Assembly (NCBI GenBank): GCA_964525485.1
Contig: CAZGHH010000035.1
Location: 1-8,454, forward strand
Direction of reading: 5' to 3'
Origin: DAONBD01 sp964525485
Lineage (GTDB): Bacteria; Patescibacteriota; Gracilibacteria; UBA1369; LOWO2-01-FULL-3
Length of the DNA: 8,454 bases
Shown here in pieces: positions 1 to 5,118 of the stretch. Under the pieces are notes generated by a model, which ran no database searches, was not told the DNA's origin, and saw only the letters and a program-made list of their open reading frames with translations. The stretch's first letter is position 1; each line of letters begins with the position of its first letter. Position numbers and translations under genes: made by a program.

Positions 1-2
1 TA

Positions 3-1202
3 AAAGAAATCCAGGATTCTCCAGATCAAACTAAATTAGAACAAGAAAAAAGAGTACTAGGATCAAGATTAGACAAATCGATAGCAACTCTTGGCGCTGA
101 TTACACCTTTGGAGAAAAGACGTATTTTGAACCAATAGGAAACTCAGAAACAAACCCACTAGGATATGGAGTTAGGATAGATATATTAAAAGGCGGTCAA
201 AAAATAGGCTTAATTGTACTATATTCACTCCACGATGGGAAAGACAATTTGGGAGACTCTCCAGTTTTTACAGTTTTAGACACGAGAGGAGTACCTGAAG
301 CAGGTACAAATCTACCTGCAATGATTAGCGCGATGACTCGTAGAGTCGAAATATTCGAGGGTGGTCAATACAAATCGGAGAAAGCCGAAGATAGTAAATT
401 TTATTTACTTGATACAGATGGCAAAAAGTTATTTGACAGAGGATTTGACGATGTAGGAGATTTTAGAGAAGGACTTTTGAAAGTAAGAGATGGAGGAAGA
501 GAATTCTATGTAAACACAAAAGGAGAAAATGCGTTTGGTAACAAAACATTTGAAGATGCCGGGTATTTTAATAACGGATTTGCAGAGGTGCAGGATAAAG
601 GTAAGCAATTTTTTATTAACACAAGAGGAGAGGAATTTTTAAGAAATGAAAATGGAGAATATGTCTCAAGAGCAGTTGTGTTGGAAAAGGCTCGACAGAA
701 AAAACAACAGGAGCAGCAAAAGCAAGTAGAGACAGCTTTGAATAACAAAATAGATGAATTAGCTAAAACCCTTGAAGGTTATAAGGTTGAGAATAAAGCT
801 TATTTCAAGACAATCGATGAGGTGAAAAGTGGATATGGAATTTCTGCAGATATATTAAAAGACGGTACAAAAATAGGGAAAATGATTTTAACGTCCAAAT
901 TGAACGGAAAAGATAATTTAGGGGATAAGCCATTTGTATCAGTAGCAGATCCGGACTATATAAGTATTGGATTCTCGTCTGGTTCTCTAATTGACTATGT
1001 TAAAAAGCTAGAAGTCAAAAATGAGGAGTCTGAAGTTGCTCCAAAACCTAAAGTAGTACCTTTATCTGAAGACCCAAACACACAGCCAGCTACGCCTAAG
1101 ACAGATCTTTCTCCTAAAGCAGATGAGCCTCAACCATCGGGGCAAATAGCGAGTGCGGGAGGCGACGAAGATAAGCCAGACGTAACTTATCCTGAAGTCT
1201 AA
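3..1202 (+). CDS. WG-repeat protein with duplicated flanking module, 5'-truncated
   Basis: The frame is open from the left edge (first whole codon at 3) to TAA at 1200-1202, so 399 residues are visible and the true start lies outside. The TTG at 249 is internal: sequence before it is clearly protein and is repeated later. Domain order in visible residues: module copy 1 (about 13-118); two WG-type beta repeats plus a partial third (133-213), with recurrent 'NTKGE'/'NTRGE' and 'DAGYFNNGFAEV' patterns; a Lys/Gln/Glu-rich probable coiled coil (about 224-257); module copy 2 (about 237-339); and a Pro/Lys/Asp/Glu-rich disordered tail to the end. WG repeats are usually binding or structural beta units of unspecified ligand; no catalytic motif is visible. 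Whether it is secreted cannot be judged without the N-terminus. Arg codons are 12 of 14 AGA/AGG. It converges on def with a 19-base gap. Molecular function unknown. Confidence 0.85.
   Translation, partial: KEIQDSPDQTKLEQEKRVLGSRLDKSIATLGADYTFGEKTYFEPIGNSETNPLGYGVRIDILKGGQKIGLIVLYSLHDGKDNLGDSPVFTVLDTRGVPEAGTNLPAMISAMTRRVEIFEGGQYKSEKAEDSKFYLLDTDGKKLFDRGFDDVGDFREGLLKVRDGGREFYVNTKGENAFGNKTFEDAGYFNNGFAEVQDKGKQFFINTRGEEFLRNENGEYVSRAVVLEKARQKKQQEQQKQVETALNNKIDELAKTLEGYKVENKAYFKTIDEVKSGYGISADILKDGTKIGKMILTSKLNGKDNLGDKPFVSVADPDYISIGFSSGSLIDYVKKLEVKNEESEVAPKPKVVPLSEDPNTQPATPKTDLSPKADEPQPSGQIASAGGDEDKPDVTYPEV
39..356 (+). repeat. Duplicated protein module, copy 1
   Basis: This encodes a module of about 106 residues starting at 'EQEKRV', with a central 'GYG..IDILK.G.KIG' and 'GKDNLGD.P' signature, ending near 'RRVEIF'. 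It pairs with the copy at 711-1019. Over the best 40 residues the two share 23 identities by my count. Both begin with a charged helix and end in a hydrophobic/charged helix-like segment. Confidence 0.8.
399..641 (+). repeat. Tandem WG-like beta repeats (two plus a partial third)
   Basis: Repeat 1 is at 399-500 and repeat 2 at 501-605; the beginning of a third is at 606-641. Each unit of about 34 residues has a hydrophobic strand followed by 'NT/DT-x-GE/GK', then 'F.D.G.F..G...V.D.G', as in the WG_beta_rep family. The diagnostic Trp-Gly pair is replaced by other residues, so these are divergent members. Confidence 0.7.
711..1019 (+). repeat. Duplicated protein module, copy 2
   Basis: This is the second copy of the module seen at 39-356, about 103 residues from 'EQQKQV' to 'KKLEVK', with 'GYGISADILKDGTKIG' and 'GKDNLGDKP'. 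The copies have diverged at DNA level, so the duplication is not recent. The segment following 'NLGD' also aligns loosely to the end of copy 1. Confidence 0.8.
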
Positions 1203-1221
1203 AGGTTTTCGTAACACATCC

Positions 1222-1797
1222 CTACGCTACCCTATCACACATCAGTACACCTTGAAGATGATCAGTTTCATGCTGGACGACTCTCGCGTTCCAATCTTCG
1301 AGATTCAAAGTGATTCTGTCCAAAGTTGAAACTTTTCCTTTTACTCCTTTTTTCAAAAGTCCCCTGCCATCGAAAAAATCTACAGTGATTTTGTTTGCTC
1401 TAACTATATTCGTGTAATACCCTGGCAGACTTAAGCATCCCTCTTCGTCTACATTTGCGCCTTCAGGCACGATCACATCCTCAGGCTTCATTCCAAAAGG
1501 AATTTTCATTTCACCATCCCAAGATTTCCAAGTGATTTTTGGGTTTATCATCACAAGCAACATTTCGTTAGAATCTTTATGATTGATCCTGCAAAGACAA
1601 ATTTGCAAATCTTCGCCAACTTGCGGAGCCGCTATACCAAGCCCTTTTTCAGCTTCAAGTTGCCTTTTCATCTCCTTGATGAAATCACTTAACGCAAGGC
1701 CAAACTTTGGAGTTTTAAGATCAAGACTAGAAACGTCAACGGATATGTTTCGTAGAATTTGGTTCTCGCTACCTGTTTCTATTTTTAATTTCTTCAT
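1222..1797 (-). CDS. def: Peptide deformylase
   Basis: Peptide deformylase is the metal hydrolase that removes the formyl group from the initiator Met of new proteins at the ribosome. All three family motifs are intact: motif I GLGIAAPQ at 52-59; motif II EGCLS at 119-123 with metal ligand Cys121; motif III HETDH at 176-180 with ligands His176 and His180 and catalytic Glu177. At 191 residues it is a little longer than the E. coli enzyme. The extra length lies mainly between the 'INPKI' strand and motif II (about 90-116), and in a longer segment ahead of motif III (about 160-172). The start is ATG at 1797-1795; no Shine-Dalgarno is visible in the short leader. It ends in TAG. Arg codons are 7 of 8 AGA/AGG, unlike prfB and murD. 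It converges on the WG-repeat gene and shares a divergent promoter region with the next gene. Confidence 0.97.
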   Translation of the reverse strand: MKKLKIETGSENQILRNISVDVSSLDLKTPKFGLALSDFIKEMKRQLEAEKGLGIAAPQVGEDLQICLCRINHKDSNEMLLVMINPKITWKSWDGEMKIPFGMKPEDVIVPEGANVDEEGCLSLPGYYTNIVRANKITVDFFDGRGLLKKGVKGKVSTLDRITLNLEDWNARVVQHETDHLQGVLMCDRVA

Positions 1798-1820
1798 AAT
1801 TAACTTTTAAAGCGAAAAAC

Positions 1821-1850
1821 ATTATATCACCAATTATACATTATTGACAA
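1821..1850 (-). promoter_or_regulatory. Predicted sigma70-type promoter for def
   Basis: On the minus strand, TTGTCA (1850-1845) is followed after 18 bases by a perfect TATAAT (1826-1821). Transcription would start near 1814, giving a leader of about 17 bases before the def ATG. The -35 box overlaps that of the rightward promoter on the opposite strand. Confidence 0.65.
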
Positions 1851-1871
1851 ACACAAAAACAGTTATATAAT
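1844..1871 (+). promoter_or_regulatory. Consensus sigma70-type promoter for the gene at 1898
   Basis: TTGACA (1844-1849) and TATAAT (1866-1871) both match consensus exactly, with a 16-base spacer. The expected start of transcription is near 1878. The TTG at 1883 would then be almost leaderless, whereas the ATG at 1898 would have a leader of about 20 bases; this favours the ATG. Confidence 0.75.
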
Positions 1872-1897
1872 GACATCTATCGTTGAATCATAAACTA

Positions 1898-2431
1898 ATG
1901 GAGGATCGTGATAAAAAATATGAAGATTTAGAAAGACCTTCTGTAAACTTGCAAAGACTTGAAGATTATTTTGCGTACGTATATTCATCAGGGGCACGTA
2001 TTGTCGAGCAAGGATGTCGTCGTTTTGATGACGGGACTACATTGCCCGAGAGAAGACAAGATTATTCTGAGAGAAGTGATTATTCGGATATTGGGAGAAA
2101 AATCGCGCATGGTTTTATTAACAGGATAAAAAAAGAATTAAGGGAGGTCATGGAAACGGGAGAAACGAGTATATCTATAAGGGTAAGTTTGCCTAATATC
2201 TCTACGGTTTATCCAACGGGAGTTGGTCTTTTTATGGAAGATATTTTTGGTTATATAGAAGCCGAAGAAGGCATCAAAGTATCGTATTATAAGATCGGTG
2301 CAGAAAACGATGATGGGTCTAGGGATTTAATAATTACAGCTTCACAGGATGCCTATGAAAGCCACGAAGGTATTAGCAGAATAGAGCAAGATTTTGATAC
2401 CGGGGAGAAAGGAAGAAAAAAACAAGATTAA
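1898..2431 (+). CDS. Unknown protein, possible N-terminal part of a frameshifted gene
   Basis: I do not recognise this 177-residue protein. ATG 1898 is preferred over an in-frame TTG at 1883 because the strong promoter would begin transcription only about 5 bases before that TTG. The N-terminal 70 residues are charged and Tyr/Arg/Asp-rich. The C-terminal half looks like a compact alpha/beta domain, with a helix 'GRKIAHGFINRIKKELREVM', then a strand 'SISIRVSLP', a 'GVGLFMEDIFGYIEAEEGIKVSYY' region and a strand 'RDLIITAS'. No signal peptide or membrane segment is visible. It ends in TAA at 2429-2431, just after a run of seven A at 2416-2422. The -1 frame is open from 2398 through to the membrane protein downstream, so the two may form one product. 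Arg codons are 12 of 16 AGA/AGG. Confidence 0.75.
   Translation: MEDRDKKYEDLERPSVNLQRLEDYFAYVYSSGARIVEQGCRRFDDGTTLPERRQDYSERSDYSDIGRKIAHGFINRIKKELREVMETGETSISIRVSLPNISTVYPTGVGLFMEDIFGYIEAEEGIKVSYYKIGAENDDGSRDLIITASQDAYESHEGISRIEQDFDTGEKGRKKQD
2416..2422 (+). other. A7 slippery run, candidate -1 frameshift or transcript-slippage site
   Basis: In the upstream gene's frame the run reads AGA AAA AAA CAA, which fits the X_XXY_YYZ slippery pattern as A_AAA_AAA. A -1 shift here enters exactly the frame of the membrane protein at 2509-3015, with no stop until 3013. Nearby downstream inverted repeats, such as TGAC/GTCA at 2433-2446 and TCAA/TTGA at 2466-2477, are weak, so transcript slippage, a mutation or an assembly length error in the A run are equally possible. 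Confidence 0.45.
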
Positions 2432-2508
2432 GTGACGTCAATGTCATAGGTCGCCGTATCGAGATTCAACCTGTTGATGATATCAAAGAATTAAATAGCA
2501 ATAGGAGA

Positions 2509-3015
2509 TTGAATGACTTTTTAAGTAAGCAAATATTAACTATAAGTTCACAAATTAAAGCACTGATATTTGTCGCAGCTTTAACGGCAGGCGTAGGTAG
2601 TGCAGCTTATTATTATACTTGTGCTCCAGGAGAAAACGGAGCAAAGCAATCTAAAATTGGTGAAATTGATAAGGACTCAGGTACAGCTATAGATTCACAA
2701 ATAACAGCTGGAACAGAGTCGGTTGCAGAGGAGGTAGTTGAATTAGAACCAAGGATCGAATCTACGAAAATATATTGTGAAATATCTCGCGAACCAACGG
2801 GATATAAACCAACATGCAGGGCAACAGGAAAACCAAAATTAACAGCATTAGAAGATTCTGATAAAACAGACAATTCAGTCCCGGCAGAGATAAAAGTGGA
2901 AATGGATAAGACTAATTTTGTATGCAAAGTAATTATTGAAAAAACTCAGCCAAACGAAGACGGATCTCCCAAAATTATCATACAAAGAGAGTTTGAATGC
3001 GTAAGTAGTGATTAA
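2509..3015 (+). CDS. Membrane-anchored extracytoplasmic cysteine protein, unknown family
   Basis: From TTG 2509 the product has 168 residues: a short N-terminus with a few positive charges, one hydrophobic segment (about 17-37), an acidic Ser/Thr/Glu-rich linker (about 40-85), and a C-terminal domain with Cys90, Cys103, Cys139 and Cys164. The likely topology is N-inside with the C-terminal domain outside, where the four Cys could form two disulfides in a small beta fold; that is inference. Cys38 follows the membrane segment, but 'YYTC' is not a lipobox. The start is doubtful: TTG 2509 is the only canonical start in the frame, and the AGGAG at 2503-2507 lies just one base before it. That AGGAG is better spaced for ATG 2513, which is out of frame and stops after three codons. 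The frame is open back to 2398 and reads like protein, so this may be the second half of the gene at 1898. It ends in TAA and converges on prfB. Confidence 0.7.
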   Translation: MNDFLSKQILTISSQIKALIFVAALTAGVGSAAYYYTCAPGENGAKQSKIGEIDKDSGTAIDSQITAGTESVAEEVVELEPRIESTKIYCEISREPTGYKPTCRATGKPKLTALEDSDKTDNSVPAEIKVEMDKTNFVCKVIIEKTQPNEDGSPKIIIQREFECVSSD

Positions 3016-3051
3016 AGAAAAGATATACACAGTTTGTAAGAGCAATACCAC

Positions 3052-4176
3052 CTATTTTGTCTTTTTCAGCTCCGCTTCGATAAAACCCTCCAGTTCGCCA
3101 TTTAAAACTTTGTCGGGATTGCTTTCTTCATAATCGGTGCGATGATCTTTTACCATCTTGTATGGATGGAGGACATACGAGCGAATTTGGCTTCCGAAAG
3201 TCATTTCTTGCTTCCCTGCTCTTAATTGTCCAATCTCCTCGGCCTGTTCTTTTTCCATCAAATCCATTAATTTCGCGCGAAGAATTTTCATCGCCTGTTC
3301 CTTGTTTTGTAATTGGCTCCTTTCATTTTGGCATACGACTGCGATGCCAGTTGGAATATGCGTAATGCGTACGGCAGAGTCAGTTTTATTCACGTTTTGG
3401 CCACCGGGACCACTCGAACGATATGTGTCTATTCGTAGGTCTTTTTCATCAATTTTTAGCCTCTCTTCCAGTTCAGCTTCCATTTCAGAAACATCAGGCA
3501 AAATTTCAACCAAAACAAAAGAAGTTTCGCGAGTTGATCCGGCATTGAAAGGTGACAACCGTACAAGTCTATGAACTCCACTCTCCCCTTTCATATAACC
3601 ATAAGCAAAAGGTCCTTCAACAGCGATCGTCACACTCTTGATACCCGCCTCTTCGCCGCGGGATTCATCGATGATAGTAGCCTTCCATTCTTCATCACCG
3701 TGTTGGTCTGGCATTTCGATAAATCGCAAGTACATGCGCTTAAGCATATCTCCAAAATCTTGCGCGTCGGTTCCTCCGGTCCCCGCATGAATAGTAAGAA
3801 TCGCGCCCATTCGATCATATTTCCCACCAAGAAAAGTTTCTATTTCGAGCTTGTCCCACATTAGTTGCAGTTCGTCGAACATTTTTTTAAAATCCTCCGC
3901 GCCATCAGGGTCGGTCTCAGGCTTTATATCTGGAAATAAGCCAACGAGTTCATCTACATATTCTTTAACGCGCTCCCATTTTGAAATTGTTTTTTCGAGC
4001 TCATTCGCCTGTTTTGTGATTTTTTGGGCCTCCTCAGGAACGCCCCAAAATCCGGGGTTTGTCATTTGCTCGCTCAATATCTTTAACTGCTCTTTTTTAG
4101 AGTCGATTTTTTGGCTTTCATAAGCCTTGTAGATATATGATTTAAGATCGTCTAATTTTGATTTATATTCATGCAT
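3052..4176 (-). CDS. prfB: Peptide chain release factor 2
   Basis: RF2 recognises UAA and UGA in the ribosomal A site and triggers peptide release. From ATG 4176 it has 374 residues, close to the 365 of E. coli. Visible features (this numbering): an N-terminal helical region; the SPF codon-recognition tripeptide at 208-210 in 'VRLSPFNAG', which distinguishes RF2 from RF1; the GGQ catalytic loop at 258-260 in 'SSGPGGQNVNK'; then 'SAVRITHIPTG' and the usual 'SQIRSYVLHPY' C-terminal region. ATG 4176 is chosen because 'MHEYKSKLDDL' matches the usual RF2 N-terminus in position; the frame extends to a TTG at 4218, but 'MLNCHGQTLNSKCF' looks unlike RF2. The gene is uninterrupted: there is no in-frame UGA near codon 25 as in E. 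coli prfB. It ends in TAG. Arg codons are 13 of 17 CGN. No Shine-Dalgarno is visible. The leader carries small UGA-ended frames, described separately. Confidence 0.97.
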   Translation of the reverse strand: MHEYKSKLDDLKSYIYKAYESQKIDSKKEQLKILSEQMTNPGFWGVPEEAQKITKQANELEKTISKWERVKEYVDELVGLFPDIKPETDPDGAEDFKKMFDELQLMWDKLEIETFLGGKYDRMGAILTIHAGTGGTDAQDFGDMLKRMYLRFIEMPDQHGDEEWKATIIDESRGEEAGIKSVTIAVEGPFAYGYMKGESGVHRLVRLSPFNAGSTRETSFVLVEILPDVSEMEAELEERLKIDEKDLRIDTYRSSGPGGQNVNKTDSAVRITHIPTGIAVVCQNERSQLQNKEQAMKILRAKLMDLMEKEQAEEIGQLRAGKQEMTFGSQIRSYVLHPYKMVKDHRTDYEESNPDKVLNGELEGFIEAELKKTK

Positions 4177-4253
4177 AAAACATTTTGAGTTCAGAGTTTG
4201 TCCATGGCAATTTAGCAAAAATCCGAGAAACTAACAACCTCTCAAAGGTGAAT
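4169..4253 (-). promoter_or_regulatory. prfB leader with UGA-terminated small reading frames overlapping the start
   Basis: From the predicted transcription start near 4253, one frame is open from 4252 down to a UGA at 4171-4169, which lies just inside prfB, whose ATG is 4176-4174. Possible starts in it are TTG 4237 (directly after GAGAGG), TTG 4210 and ATG 4183. A +1 shift that skips the U of this UGA would enter the prfB frame at GAA (4170-4168). A second mini-frame, ATG GAC AAA CTC TGA, lies at 4205-4191. Both end in the RF2-specific codon. Short frames arise readily by chance, so a regulatory role is only a hypothesis. Confidence 0.35.
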
Positions 4254-4259
4254 AAGGTA

Positions 4260-4289
4260 ATAATATTTACGTCAGTATATACTTGACAA
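4260..4289 (-). promoter_or_regulatory. Predicted sigma70-type promoter for prfB
   Basis: On the minus strand, TTGTCA (4289-4284) is followed after 18 bases by TATTAT (4265-4260), five of six matches to consensus. The expected start is near 4253, giving a leader of about 77 bases to ATG 4176. The geometry is identical to the def promoter at 1821-1850, and its -35 likewise overlaps a rightward TTGACA. Confidence 0.55.
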
Positions 4290-4311
4290 ACAAGGGGGAA
4301 TCTTATATTTT
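4283..4311 (+). promoter_or_regulatory. Predicted promoter for the gene at 4340
   Basis: TTGACA is at 4283-4288. The -10 is either TATATT at 4304-4309 (spacer 15) or TATTTT at 4306-4311 (spacer 17). Transcription would start near 4316-4318, so the in-frame TTG codons at 4283 and 4310 would be promoter, not start codons. Confidence 0.5.
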
Positions 4312-4339
4312 GCACCCTTATTGTAACCTAATAGTCACA

Positions 4340-5056
4340 GTGAAAATAATTAATAGAATTAGAGATCACGCTACGGAAATTTGCGAACAAAAATTCCCTA
4401 CAAGAGAGGAGGCAGGGCACTTTATTAGGGCGAGGATAGCGGAATTAAACGATCCGGGAGAATGGAAACATTCAATAGGTGAAACATTTTTACGAATACA
4501 ATCTAAGGTTGGATACACACTACGCTTAAATCAAAACGGTAGGATAGGAGTAGATTGTGGAATGAAGAGATATGAGGGTGAAGAAGAAAATAGCTGGATG
4601 AGTAACCCAAGATATATTGCTACGAAAGTTATGGTGAAAATAGCGGAGGCCTTAGAGAGTGGTCAAGAAACATTTGATCCAAACGATTATGTGTCAAACA
4701 TAGGAACAATAGTGGCTGAACAAGTTTTACAAGTGATTCAGCCTAAAAACATAAATGAAATGATTGAACGTCAGATGGAAAGAATGTTGCTGGAAGACGA
4801 AAATTGTTTGACGGATGAAAATTGGCACAAAAGGGTTGATGCCTTAATGGTAGATATGGATGAGGAAAATAGTAGAATGAGAGACGCTTACCGTGGTGTA
4901 ATGGAGATAATTCAAAAAACAAGAACGTTTAGAATATTACAAGAAATGATAATAAGAGATAATATTCCAAATATACCAACAAGACATCTAGTATTATTAG
5001 CATATACTAGCAGTAGTATAAAAAGTCTTATGGGGGAATCATTTCCGTCTGGTTAA
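4340..5056 (+). CDS. Unknown acidic, mostly helical protein
   Basis: I do not recognise this protein of 239 codons including the stop. The frame is open from TTG 4283, but that TTG is part of a TTGACA -35 box. GTG 4340 is the first usable start after the predicted transcription start and gives 'MKIINRIRDHATEICEQKFP'. No Shine-Dalgarno is visible. The N-terminal third mixes helix with short strands ('GYTLRLNQNGRIGVDCG'). The rest is rich in Met, Glu, Asp, Arg and Ile, with long probable helices, for example 'INEMIERQMERMLLEDENC' and 'MRDAYRGVMEIIQKTRTF'. No signal peptide, membrane segment, metal site or nucleotide-binding motif is visible, so it is probably cytoplasmic. Arg codons are 16 of 20 AGA/AGG, unlike the flanking prfB and flippase genes. 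It ends in TAA and is followed by the flippase after 62 bases, with a separate weak promoter in between. Confidence 0.75.
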   Translation: MKIINRIRDHATEICEQKFPTREEAGHFIRARIAELNDPGEWKHSIGETFLRIQSKVGYTLRLNQNGRIGVDCGMKRYEGEEENSWMSNPRYIATKVMVKIAEALESGQETFDPNDYVSNIGTIVAEQVLQVIQPKNINEMIERQMERMLLEDENCLTDENWHKRVDALMVDMDEENSRMRDAYRGVMEIIQKTRTFRILQEMIIRDNIPNIPTRHLVLLAYTSSSIKSLMGESFPSG

Positions 5057-5068
5057 AAATCCTATTTT

Positions 5069-5077
5069 TGGTAAAAT
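5069..5077 (+). promoter_or_regulatory. Possible extended -10 promoter for the flippase gene
   Basis: TG at 5069-5070, one base, then TAAAAT at 5072-5077 forms an extended -10 element with five of six matches to TATAAT. There is no good -35 at the proper distance (CTGGTT at 5049-5054). It would give a leader of about 35 bases. Confidence 0.35.
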
Positions 5078-5118
5078 ACAGCAAGTTTTGAATCGCTTGT
5101 TATTTAGATAAAGTATTT

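Noticed and set aside
249..251. TTG as the start of the WG-repeat gene
   Set aside because: The frame is open to the window edge, and the upstream translation matches a later module of the same protein, so the TTG is an internal Leu codon.
506..748. Minus-strand frame of 80 codons opposite the WG-repeat gene
   Set aside because: It is Cys/Phe/Ser-rich antisense translation of a repeat-containing coding region and looks like no protein.
2433..2440. Palindrome TGACGTCA as an operator
   Set aside because: An eight-base palindrome at this position has no promoter nearby and may simply be coding if the frameshift reading is right.
2609..2625. Lipoprotein signal before Cys38 of the membrane protein
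   Set aside because: The residues before the Cys are YYYT, which do not match the small-residue lipobox pattern.
3158..4123. Several plus-strand open frames opposite prfB
   Set aside because: They are antisense to a fully conserved RF2 gene and their translations are Ser/Phe/Ile-rich with no recognisable domains.
4283..4285. TTG as the start of the gene that ends at 5056
   Set aside because: This TTG is the first half of a TTGACA -35 box, and a -10 follows; the codon would lie upstream of the transcription start. GTG 4340 is preferred.
5055..5069. AAAAAT-CCT-ATTTTT inverted repeat after the gene ending at 5056
   Set aside because: It is an all-AT stem of six pairs that overlaps the stop codon, too weak to call a terminator.
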